From the NCBI RefSeq assembly GCF_025143365.1, contig NZ_JALXPE010000027.1, positions 1 to 54,104 of the forward strand: a stretch of DNA of 54,104 nucleotides. The letters run 5' to 3'. Numbering within the stretch: the stretch's first letter is position 1; each line of letters starts with the position of its first letter. The stretch is from Microbacterium sp. p3-SID336. Its GTDB lineage: Bacteria; Actinomycetota; Actinomycetes; Actinomycetales; Microbacteriaceae. The notes below the pieces were generated by a model. The model worked only from the letters and a program-made list of their open reading frames with translations. It was not told where the DNA came from and searched no databases. Position numbers and translations under genes: made by a program. Below, piece by piece: positions 47,469-54,104 of the stretch.

Positions 47469-48493
47469 GCGTGCGCCGGGGCCCCCTCGATGGAGCGGCG
47501 GGTGACGCGCTTGCGGAACACCCAGTAGGTCCACGTCTGGTACGCGATCACGAGCGGCAGGGCGATCAGCGCGGTCCAGCTCATGATCTGCAGCGTATAC
47601 GGGGTGCTGCTCGCGTTCGCGATCGTGAGGCTGTAGGCCGGGTCGATGGTCGACGGCATCACGTAGGGGAACAGCGCGGCGAACAGCATGGTCACCGCCG
47701 ACATCACGGTGACGACGCCCGCCGCGAACGCCTTTCCGTCCCGTCCGCGCAGTGACAGGGCCACCGCGCTGAGCAGCGACACCGCGGCCACGGCGCCGGC
47801 GCCGATCACAAGCCACAGCAGCGGCGCCTCACGACCGGAGGCGATCAGCACGGTCCACAGCACGGTCGCGGCGGCCGCGATCACGGTCGGCAGCGCGGCG
47901 CGGGCGGCGAGCTTCCTGGCGTCCTCGTGCACCTGGCCGTCGGTCTTCAGCGCGACGAACAGCACGCCGTGCAGGAAGAACAGCAGCAGCGTCGTCACGC
48001 CGACGAGCAGCGCGTACGGGTTGAGCAGGGAGAACAGGCCGCCGACGTAGATGTGGTTCTCGTCGATCGCGACGCCCTGCACGATGTTGCCGAACGCGAC
48101 GCCCCAGAGCAGCGCGGGGACGACGGAGCCGATCACGATCATCCGGTCGAAGCCCTGCTTCCACTTCCGGCTCTCCCGCTGGTGACGGTATTCGAACGAG
48201 ACGCCGCGCAGGATGAGCGCGAGCAGGATGAGCAGCAGCGGCAGGTAGAAGCCGCTGAACAGCGTCGCGTACCACTCGGGGAACGAGGCGAACAGCGAGG
48301 CGCCGGCCACGATGACCCAGGTCTCGTTGAGGTCCCACACGGGGCCGATGGTGTTGATGACCTGGCGGCGCGACACGTCGTTCTTGCCGAGGAACGGCAG
48401 CGACATCCCGACGCCGAAGTCGAAGCCGTCCAGGACGAAGTACCCCACGAAGAGGAAGGCGACGATCCAGAACCAGAGCGTTGCGAGATCCAT
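47465..48493 (-). CDS. cydB: Cytochrome bd ubiquinol oxidase subunit II
   Basis: 342 residues from the ATG at 48493. WFWIVAFLFVGYFVLDGFDFGVGM at the N-terminus and NTIGPVWDLNETWVIVAGASLFASFPEWYATLFSGFYLPL are family-defining (GPVWDGNETW block, here D-L-N). About eight to nine hydrophobic segments. Its stop overlaps the cydD start. Confidence 0.95.
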   Translation of the reverse strand: MDLATLWFWIVAFLFVGYFVLDGFDFGVGMSLPFLGKNDVSRRQVINTIGPVWDLNETWVIVAGASLFASFPEWYATLFSGFYLPLLLILLALILRGVSFEYRHQRESRKWKQGFDRMIVIGSVVPALLWGVAFGNIVQGVAIDENHIYVGGLFSLLNPYALLVGVTTLLLFFLHGVLFVALKTDGQVHEDARKLAARAALPTVIAAAATVLWTVLIASGREAPLLWLVIGAGAVAAVSLLSAVALSLRGRDGKAFAAGVVTVMSAVTMLFAALFPYVMPSTIDPAYSLTIANASSTPYTLQIMSWTALIALPLVIAYQTWTYWVFRKRVTRRSIEGAPAHA

Positions 48494-48507
48494 GATGCTC
48501 CTTCCTC

Positions 48508-49923
48508 TCAGTACACGACCGACGGCAGCTGGGCCGTCTCCTCATGGGGCTGCTCGTCCGTGTCCGGCCCCTTCTGGGCGGCCTTCACGATCAGCCGGAC
48601 CTCGACCACGGCGAGCGCGGCGTAGATGGCGGTGAAGGAGATCAGCGAGATCAGCACCTCGACGCCCGTCACGCCCGGCGAGACGCCGTCGCGGGTGGAC
48701 ATCAGCCCGAACACGATCCACGGCTGCCGACCCATCTCCGTGAACACCCAGCCCATGATGTTGGCGGCGAGCGCGAGCGGGAACGACCAGATGGCGAGCT
48801 TCCACATCCATGGCGCCGGTGCCTTCTTGGCGTTCTTGCGGGTCAGCCACAGACCGACGACGGCGACGAGCGCAGCGGCCATGCCGAGGCCGATCATCCA
48901 GCGGAACGACCAGTACGTGATCCAGAGGACCGGGGCGAAGTCAGTGAGGCCGGTGCTCGCGTAGGTCTGGGCGTATTCCGCGTTCAGGTCGTTGATGCCG
49001 TGCACGCAGGCGTCAAGCGTGTGCGTGGACAGCAGCGACAGCAGGTAGGGCACCCGGATGGAGAACAGCTCCGAGCTGCCGTCCGGCGTCCCCAGCGTGA
49101 AGAGGCTGAAGGAGGCGTCGGCGCCGCAGACGGTGTTGAACGTGGCCTCGGCCGCGGCCATCTTCATCGGCTGGGCGTCGTACATCGCCAGACCCAGCTG
49201 GTCACCCGTGAGCACGACTCCCGCGGTCGAGAAGATCATGGCCCAGAGGCCGAACTTCAGCGAGATGCGCATGGTGTCGAAGTGCTGTCCGCGGGCGAGG
49301 TGCCAGGCGGAGACCGAGATCACGACGCCGGCGGCGAACATGAGCGCACCGAAGATCGTGTGCGGGAAGGCGGCGAGCGCGACCGGGTTCGTCAGCAGCG
49401 CCCAGAAATCGGTGAGCTCGGCGCGATTGGTGACCTCGTTGTACGTGTAGCCGACCGGGTTCTGCATGAACGCGTTGGCCGCGATGATGAAGTACGCCGA
49501 GATGATGCTGCCGATCGACACGCACCAGATGGTGGCGAGGTGCAGCTTCTGCGGGAGCTTGTCCCAGCCGAAGATCCACAGCCCGATGAAGGTCGCCTCG
49601 AAGAAGAAGGCCAGCAGCCCCTCGAAGGCCAGCGGGGCGCCGAACACGTCGCCGACGAAGCGGGAGTAATCGGACCAGTTCATGCCGAACTGGAACTCCT
49701 GCACGATGCCGGTGACCACGCCCATCGCGAAGTTGATCAGGAAGATCTTCCCGAAGAAGCGGGTCAGGTGCAGGTACTGGACCTTGCCGGTGCGCACCCA
49801 CGCGGTCTGGAAGATGGCGGCCACCATCGCCATGCCGATCGTGAGCGGCACGAACAGGTAGTGGTAGACCGTCGTGAGCCCGAACTGCCATCGGGCGAGA
49901 GCGAGCGGATCAAGCCATTCCAT
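48508..49923 (-). CDS. cydA: Cytochrome bd ubiquinol oxidase subunit I
   Basis: 471 residues from the ATG at 49923 with AGAAGGGG upstream. RWQFGLTTVYHYLFVPLTIG contains a conserved haem ligand His21. Later segments include IVQEFQFGMNWSDYSRFVGDVFG, a Met/haem region WALLTNPVALAAFPHTIFGA and WIVFGLM. It binds three haems and reduces O2 with high affinity. Length indicates the short Q-loop type usual in Gram-positives. Its start overlaps the regulator gene's 3' end by 14 bases. Confidence 0.96.
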   Translation of the reverse strand: MEWLDPLALARWQFGLTTVYHYLFVPLTIGMAMVAAIFQTAWVRTGKVQYLHLTRFFGKIFLINFAMGVVTGIVQEFQFGMNWSDYSRFVGDVFGAPLAFEGLLAFFFEATFIGLWIFGWDKLPQKLHLATIWCVSIGSIISAYFIIAANAFMQNPVGYTYNEVTNRAELTDFWALLTNPVALAAFPHTIFGALMFAAGVVISVSAWHLARGQHFDTMRISLKFGLWAMIFSTAGVVLTGDQLGLAMYDAQPMKMAAAEATFNTVCGADASFSLFTLGTPDGSSELFSIRVPYLLSLLSTHTLDACVHGINDLNAEYAQTYASTGLTDFAPVLWITYWSFRWMIGLGMAAALVAVVGLWLTRKNAKKAPAPWMWKLAIWSFPLALAANIMGWVFTEMGRQPWIVFGLMSTRDGVSPGVTGVEVLISLISFTAIYAALAVVEVRLIVKAAQKGPDTDEQPHEETAQLPSVVY

Positions 49924-50584
49924 GCGTGATTCCCCTTCTGTCGAGCGAACGCGCGCTGGTGTCGCGCAGCTGCACCGTGCACTCCGCGGGGAGGTCGGCA
50001 TCGCGCACGCACTCGGCTTCGAGCGGTCCTCCTGCGGCCGTCAGCACTCCCTGCATGAGCCCGAGGTGCACCTGGCAGAGCATCGGACGGTCTTCCGGCC
50101 GCCCCGCCGCGTGCGGGCACGGGCTGAGGTCGACCGTGAGAATCCGGTCGTCCACGACGGGCTCGAACCCGCTCTCCTCGAGGTGCTCGACCAGGGCGTC
50201 GAGCTGATACGTGGCGTCGCGGCCGAGCTCGGTGACGGCTCCCGGCAGCATGCTGCGGAGCAGGTCGCCGCGTCGTGCTGCGGCCTTGGCCTTGTCTCGT
50301 GCGACCGGGCTGGACGCCTCGGGCGCACCGGTCGCCGCGCGGTACAGCGTGCGCGGACGGCCCCGCGTGGTGCGGTGCTCCACGGTGGGGATGACGTAGC
50401 CGCCCTCGATCAGCCGCTGCAGGTGCTCACGCACCGTGTTGGGGTGCAGCGCGGTCTCCGCGCACAGCTCCCCGATCGAGAGCTCGCCACCTCCGCCGCT
50501 GCGACCGGCCTCGAAGAGCAGGTGCAGGATGCGCACCCGCGAGAAGCTGGAGATTGGTCCGCAGACGGACCCGCCGTTGGACAT
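49910..50584 (-). CDS. Cys-rich HTH regulator upstream of cydAB
   Basis: 224 residues. N-terminal winged helix-turn-helix (ELSIGELCAETALHPNTVREHLQRLIEGGYV, wing GRPRTLYR). The C-terminal third has four conserved-looking cysteines arranged C-x13-C-x21-C-x9-C (SPCPHA, PMLCQVH, EAECVRD, AECTVQ), suggesting an Fe-S or other metal-bound redox sensor, comparable to SufR-type repressors although the spacing differs. Its gene overlaps cydA, so it is the first gene of the bd operon and likely controls it in response to oxygen or redox state. Confidence 0.75.
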   Translation of the reverse strand: MSNGGSVCGPISSFSRVRILHLLFEAGRSGGGGELSIGELCAETALHPNTVREHLQRLIEGGYVIPTVEHRTTRGRPRTLYRAATGAPEASSPVARDKAKAAARRGDLLRSMLPGAVTELGRDATYQLDALVEHLEESGFEPVVDDRILTVDLSPCPHAAGRPEDRPMLCQVHLGLMQGVLTAAGGPLEAECVRDADLPAECTVQLRDTSARSLDRRGITHGMA

Positions 50585-50590
50585 GACTCC

Positions 50591-50646
50591 ATTATTCCGG
50601 CGTGACGGGGACGCATGGATAGTCCCGGCCGTGAATAATCACCTGG
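50591..50646. promoter_or_regulatory. Inverted ATTATTC/GAATAAT pair between regulator and radA
   Basis: ATTATTCCGG (50591-50600) and GTGAATAATCACCTGG (50631-50646) form an inverted pair of GAATAAT half sites about 30 bases apart, immediately upstream of the regulator start at 50584. Likely an operator of the cyd operon. The first half site reads CCGGAATAAT on the minus strand, as in the mod/moe region. Confidence 0.5.
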
Positions 50647-50684
50647 TCGATAGGGATGTCCGATCCCCCCGATAGCGTGGGGGC

Positions 50685-52052
50685 ATGGCCACCCGAAAAC
50701 CCGCTCCCCCCGCCTACGTGTGCACCGAGTGCGGCTGGACGACGGCGAAATGGGTCGGGCGCTGCGGCGAATGCCAGCAGTGGGGCACCGTGCAGGAGCA
50801 GGCCGCGCAGACCGGCATCCTCCGACGTGTGAGCGCCCTCGCGCCCACGGCCGATCGGGCCGCGCGGCCCATCACGCAGATCACGACGCAGGACGCTCCG
50901 CGGCGCACGAGCGGTGTCGGCGAGTTCGACCGCGTGCTCGGCGGCGGCATCGTGCCGGGCGCCGCGATCCTGCTCAGCGGGGAGCCGGGTGTCGGCAAGT
51001 CGACGCTGCTGCTCGAGGTCGCCGCGCAGGCCGCACGGTCCGGCCGCCGCGTGCTGTACGCGAGTGCCGAGGAGTCCCCCGCGCAGGTGCGACTGCGGGC
51101 CGAGCGCACCGGGGCACTGCACGACGAGCTGTACCTGGCCAGCGAGACCGACCTGGCGACCATCCTGGGCCACATCGACGCGGTGCAGCCGCAGCTGGTG
51201 ATCGTGGACTCCGTGCAGACGGTGTCGTCGTCGCTGACCGACGGTGCGGCCGGACAGCCGAGCCAGGTGCGTGAGGTCGCCGCGACCCTCATCCGCGTCG
51301 CGAAGGAGCGCGACCTCCCGATCGTGATCGTCGGCCACGTCACGAAAGACGGCCAGGTGGCCGGACCGCGCGTGCTGGAGCACCTGGTCGACGTGGTGTG
51401 CCACTTCGAGGGCGACCGGCAGACGTCGCTGCGCTTCATCCGCGCCCTCAAGAACCGCTTCGGACCGACCGACGAGGTGGGCTGCTTCGAGATGACCGGC
51501 GACGGCATCGCCGAGGTGCCCGATCCCTCCGGTCTCTTCCTCTCGCAGGGTGCCACCGAGCCCGGCACCTGTGTCGCGATCTCGCTGGAGGGTCGCCGGG
51601 CGCTCCCGGTGGAGGTGCAGGCCCTCACGGTGCCCAGCAACGCCCCGAACCCGCGGCGCATCGTGCACGGGCTGGACTCGTCCCGGGTCGCGATGGTGCT
51701 CGCGATCCTGGAGCGTCGCGCCGGGGTGCCCACCGGCAGCCTCGACGTGTACGTGTCGACCGTGGGCGGCGTGCGCTTCACCGAGCCCGCGGCCGACCTC
51801 GCGATCGCGATCGCCGTGGCCGGTTCCATCCAGATGATCTCGGTGCCCCGCACGGTCGCCGCGGTCGGCGAGCTCAGCCTCGCCGGAGAGGTGCGCCCCG
51901 TGACCCAGGCGGCGCAGCGCCGGTCCGAGGCCGCGCGGCTCGGCTACGAGCAGGTCGTGGACGATCGATCGAAGACGCTGCGCGCGGCCCTCGGCGACGT
52001 GCGCTCCCGCAACGGCGCCCGCCGACCGGACCGCGACATCCCGCCGTTCTGA
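50685..52052 (+). CDS. radA: DNA repair protein RadA
   Basis: 455 residues; ATG at 50685. C4 zinc finger CTECGWTTAKWVGRCGEC (residues 10-27), Walker A GEPGVGKST, the RadA KNRFG motif (ALKNRFGPTDE) and a C-terminal Lon-protease-like domain (LDVYVSTVGGVRF...LAIAIAVAGS). It drives branch migration in recombination repair. Not functionally linked to the cyd operon; divergent neighbour only. Confidence 0.96.
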   Translation: MATRKPAPPAYVCTECGWTTAKWVGRCGECQQWGTVQEQAAQTGILRRVSALAPTADRAARPITQITTQDAPRRTSGVGEFDRVLGGGIVPGAAILLSGEPGVGKSTLLLEVAAQAARSGRRVLYASAEESPAQVRLRAERTGALHDELYLASETDLATILGHIDAVQPQLVIVDSVQTVSSSLTDGAAGQPSQVREVAATLIRVAKERDLPIVIVGHVTKDGQVAGPRVLEHLVDVVCHFEGDRQTSLRFIRALKNRFGPTDEVGCFEMTGDGIAEVPDPSGLFLSQGATEPGTCVAISLEGRRALPVEVQALTVPSNAPNPRRIVHGLDSSRVAMVLAILERRAGVPTGSLDVYVSTVGGVRFTEPAADLAIAIAVAGSIQMISVPRTVAAVGELSLAGEVRPVTQAAQRRSEAARLGYEQVVDDRSKTLRAALGDVRSRNGARRPDRDIPPF

Positions 52053-52062
52053 CCGCCCGATC

Positions 52063-52101
52063 GCGCGGTCGGCTCAGGCGGCGGCGCGGTCGGCTCAGGC
52101 G
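52063..52101. repeat. 21-bp tandem duplication at SseB-like gene 3' end
   Basis: GCGCGGTCGGCTCAGGCG occurs at 52063-52080 and again at 52084-52101, offset 21 bases. The second copy contains the stop codon of the minus-strand gene (52095-52097), so the first repeats the stop outside the gene. Confidence 0.8.
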
Positions 52102-52505
52102 TCGAGCGCCTTGAGCAGCTCGACCGGATCGGCCTGCATCGGGTGCGGCCCGGCGATGTCGAGGAAAACGGTCGTGATCGGGTGCGCGGAGAGGAAGGAC
52201 CGCAGCCAGGCCGCGTCGTAGATGCCCACTCCTGGCGGGAGGTTGGCCGGCTTGTTCTTCGCGTCGCTGAAGAGCAGCAGCGCGAGGTCGCCCGAGTTCG
52301 GGTCGCGGTACGTCCACACCTCTCCACTGTCGAGAGGGTTGTCGCGCGCACCGGGCTTGATCAGCGGCACCACGGTCGTGCCATGGCGAAGAGCCAGCGC
52401 GACGGCGGCGACGTCCTGCTTCTCCAGCGCCACAGCCAGCGCCTCGGACCGGAAGTCCTCCGGTGCGGGCTTCTTCTTCGCGGACTTCGCCTTCTTCCCA
52501 GCCAT
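52095..52505 (-). CDS. SseB-like domain protein
   Basis: 136 residues from the ATG at 52505. A Lys-rich start (MAGKKAKSAKKKPAPED) precedes an SseB N-terminal-type domain: EALAVALEKQDVAAVALALRHG, VWTYRDPNSGDLALLLFSDAKN and a closing PVELLKALDA. Cytoplasmic. In enteric bacteria SseB relates to serine sensitivity; in actinobacteria the function is unknown. Convergent with radA. Confidence 0.65.
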   Translation of the reverse strand: MAGKKAKSAKKKPAPEDFRSEALAVALEKQDVAAVALALRHGTTVVPLIKPGARDNPLDSGEVWTYRDPNSGDLALLLFSDAKNKPANLPPGVGIYDAAWLRSFLSAHPITTVFLDIAGPHPMQADPVELLKALDA

Positions 52506-52574
52506 GTCTCCAGCTTAGGCATCGGCGCGCCGTGCGGCGCCCGCCCAGGGGGCGGAGCGGGCCGGACATGATTG

Positions 52575-52622
52575 GGGCCCTCTCGAGTCCTCCATTGGGG
52601 ACTGGGGTACTCGAGAGGGCCC
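52575..52622. other. Long perfect hairpin in gene-free interval
   Basis: Arms GGGCCCTCTCGAGT (52575-52588) and ACTCGAGAGGGCCC (52609-52622) match over 14 bases with a 20-base loop; a further CTCTCGAG follows at 52628. It lies in the 346-base interval 52506-52851 which has no supported gene and is less GC-rich than its surroundings from about 52660 to 52760. Could be a terminator, a mobile-element scar or a protein-binding site. Confidence 0.6.
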
Positions 52623-52851
52623 TCGGACTCTCGAGCGGCGATGTCGAAGCGCTGGGGACGCTGTAGTTCGACGCCACTGGGGATGGCTTGTGCCGCATAG
52701 GCGGAGAGTCATGTCTATGGTATCCCAAAGAACCACTCCTGTCAGCACATGTTGCCCCTCCCGGGCATGTCGCCGCTTTTCGGAGCGGGCGCTGCCGAAG
52801 ACCCCGCGATCCGAAGCACGGCGGCAGGAAGACCTCGAAAGCCGAGGCCGG

Positions 52852-53496
52852 TCAGTACAGCAGGAACTGTGCCGTGCCGGTGCTCGGGAAGCCCCCGATC
52901 GACACCGCCACGTGGTACGAGGCACCGCCCCCGGGGGCGCGCTGACGATTCTCCTGCGCGCAGGTCTCCACGCTCGACCGCGTGCGATCCCAGGTCACCG
53001 GCTGCTTGCTCACCACGGTCGACCCGGCCGTGAGCGTGGCGATCATGCTGCTCGGGTTCTCCTGACAGTCGGTCGAGCGCCACCACACGTCCGCACCGCT
53101 GGACACCGTGAACACCTGGGTGCTGGACCCCACGTCCATCGTGCAGTCCGTCGCGCCCTTGTTCGTGAGCGAGATCGACAGCTGCGGGTTGACGCCCGCC
53201 GCGTAGCTGTCGGCGTCGGTGACCGCCGTCACCTCGATGTCCTTCGCCTCACAGGCCACGATCGCCGGCGTCGCGGGGGCGGTGGGCGTGACGTCGGGCG
53301 TGGGCGAGCCCGTGACGGGCGGCGCCGTGGCCGTGGTGCTCGCGGACGAGGTGGGTGCCGGGCTCTCCCCCGCCGTCGCCCACGGCCGTGCGATCAGCAG
53401 CCACACCGCGATGCCGATGACGGCGACCACCAGGATCAGCGCGAGGAGCACCGCCAGGCGCCGACGACGATAGACGGCGGCGGAGGGACGGGGCAT
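52852..53496 (-). CDS. Membrane-anchored protein with extracytoplasmic Cys domain
   Basis: 214 residues, ATG at 53496. A basic N-terminus (RRRRL) and one transmembrane helix (residues about 14-35) are followed by a Ser/Thr/Pro linker (about 40-80) and a beta-rich outer domain with four cysteines (IVACEAK, ATDCTMD, STDCQEN, VETCAQE), likely two disulphides. WWRSTDCQ and VTWDRTRS are typical of actinobacterial DUF4232-like outer domains, though I am not sure of that family. Function unknown. Confidence 0.7.
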   Translation of the reverse strand: MPRPSAAVYRRRRLAVLLALILVVAVIGIAVWLLIARPWATAGESPAPTSSASTTATAPPVTGSPTPDVTPTAPATPAIVACEAKDIEVTAVTDADSYAAGVNPQLSISLTNKGATDCTMDVGSSTQVFTVSSGADVWWRSTDCQENPSSMIATLTAGSTVVSKQPVTWDRTRSSVETCAQENRQRAPGGGASYHVAVSIGGFPSTGTAQFLLY

Positions 53497-53556
53497 ACGT
53501 CCAGGTTAAGCGATCCGCGGTCGCGAGCCTGGGAGGGCGCGGCGCGGTGCCGTGCG

Positions 53557-54057
53557 TCAGAGGACCTTGAGCATGCGGGTGTTGCCGAGGGTGTTCGGCT
53601 TGACGTGCGCCAGGTCGAGGAACTCCTCGACACCCGCGTCTCCACTGCGCAGCAGCTGCGAGTACACGTCAGGGTCGACGACCTGCTCGCCGATCGCCGT
53701 ATAGCCCCGGCGCCCGAAGAACTCGACCTCGAACGTGAGGCAGAACAGCCGCGACAGTCCGAGGGCGTGCGCGTTCTCCTCGAGCCGGTCGACGATGGCC
53801 CGGCCCACCCCGCGCTGCAGCCAGTCCTCGCGGACGAGAAGCGTGCGCACCTCGCCCAGGTCCTCCCAGATGACGTGCAACGCGCCGCAGCCGATCAGCT
53901 CGCCGTCGGCCTCCGCGACCACGAACTCCTGCACGGCGCCGTAGAGCACCGCCAGGTCCTTGCCGAGCAGGATGCGCTGCTCCACCATCGGCTGCAGGAG
54001 GTTCCGGATGCTCACGATGTCGGCGCTGCGCGCCGGCCGGACGATGTACTCGGTCAC
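53557..54057 (-). CDS. GNAT acetyltransferase, ArgA-like
   Basis: 166 residues from a GTG at 54057. Single GNAT domain: IVRPARSADIVSIRNLLQPMVEQ, LGEVRTLLVREDWLQRGVGRAIVDRLEENA (acetyl-CoA-binding Q-x-x-G-x-G/A motif as QRGVGR), LTFEVEFFGRRGYTAIGE. Length and sequence resemble the short amino-acid N-acetyltransferases that supply N-acetylglutamate for arginine synthesis in actinobacteria (Rv2747-like). Not next to other arg genes here, so the assignment is moderate. Confidence 0.75.
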   Translation of the reverse strand: MTEYIVRPARSADIVSIRNLLQPMVEQRILLGKDLAVLYGAVQEFVVAEADGELIGCGALHVIWEDLGEVRTLLVREDWLQRGVGRAIVDRLEENAHALGLSRLFCLTFEVEFFGRRGYTAIGEQVVDPDVYSQLLRSGDAGVEEFLDLAHVKPNTLGNTRMLKVL

Positions 54058-54104
54058 CCGACCAGCCTAGGGCGATGCTCGCCGAGCGGACCCTGGACAC
54101 GGAG

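Overview
The window comes from a high-GC actinobacterium, most likely a Microbacteriaceae such as Microbacterium. This rests on codon use, GTG starts with AAGGAGG-type ribosome sites, hairpin terminators without U-tracts, and the look of the chromosomal proteins. It has two clearly different halves. Positions 1 to about 24250 are noticeably less GC-rich and consist of plasmid, conjugation and defence-type genes. Positions 24250 to 54104 are very GC-rich chromosome.

Left half: an integrated element whose left end lies outside the window. A 524-residue tyrosine integrase (22531-24105, minus) sits against the 3' end of a tRNA-Ser(CGA) gene (24250-24337, minus), the classic target of actinomycete integrative and conjugative elements (AICEs). 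The element carries an HUH rolling-circle initiator (9010-10476) and a membrane FtsK/TraB-like DNA pump with a GKGS Walker A (4133-5962). It also carries a set of exported proteins: a small membrane protein, a lipoprotein, a 464-residue secreted protein with a Gly-rich linker, a type IV prepilin-like protein and another secreted protein. Many of its genes are separate transcription units: a recurring promoter-like motif (CTGCCGATATAGAAGG or CTCGTTAGAGATG) upstream and a strong hairpin downstream. One such unit (about 6042-6206) has no ORF and looks like a small RNA. A four-gene minus-strand operon (13672-19412) encodes an MmeI-like fused restriction-methylation enzyme, a HEPN-like protein, an ApeA-like HEPN protein and an unknown protein, and is probably a phage-defence cassette. 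Small genes of unknown role and a second tyrosine recombinase lie between this cassette and the integrase.

Right half: a cluster for molybdenum-dependent nitrate respiration and microaerobic respiration. It contains a nearly complete molybdenum cofactor pathway (mog/moaB, moaE, moaD, a DUF6457-like gene, mobA, moaC, moeA, a moeZ-like fusion, moaA), a HTH-TOBE protein with molybdate transport (modABC), the respiratory nitrate reductase (narGHJI) and its transporter narK. It continues with cytochrome bd oxidase and its assembly ABC transporter (cydABDC), headed by a Cys-rich HTH regulator. Molybdate import and cofactor synthesis feed NarG; NarK supplies nitrate; NarGHI and cytochrome bd are alternative quinol-oxidising terminal enzymes for low oxygen. 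A shared CGGAATAAT-type sequence near three of the promoters hints at common control.

The far right holds radA, an SseB-like gene, a membrane-anchored protein and an ArgA-like acetyltransferase. An unusual recurring theme in the right half is tandem repeat expansion at gene 3' ends (after moaD, narI and the SseB-like gene) and inside coding linkers (the moeZ-like gene and modC).
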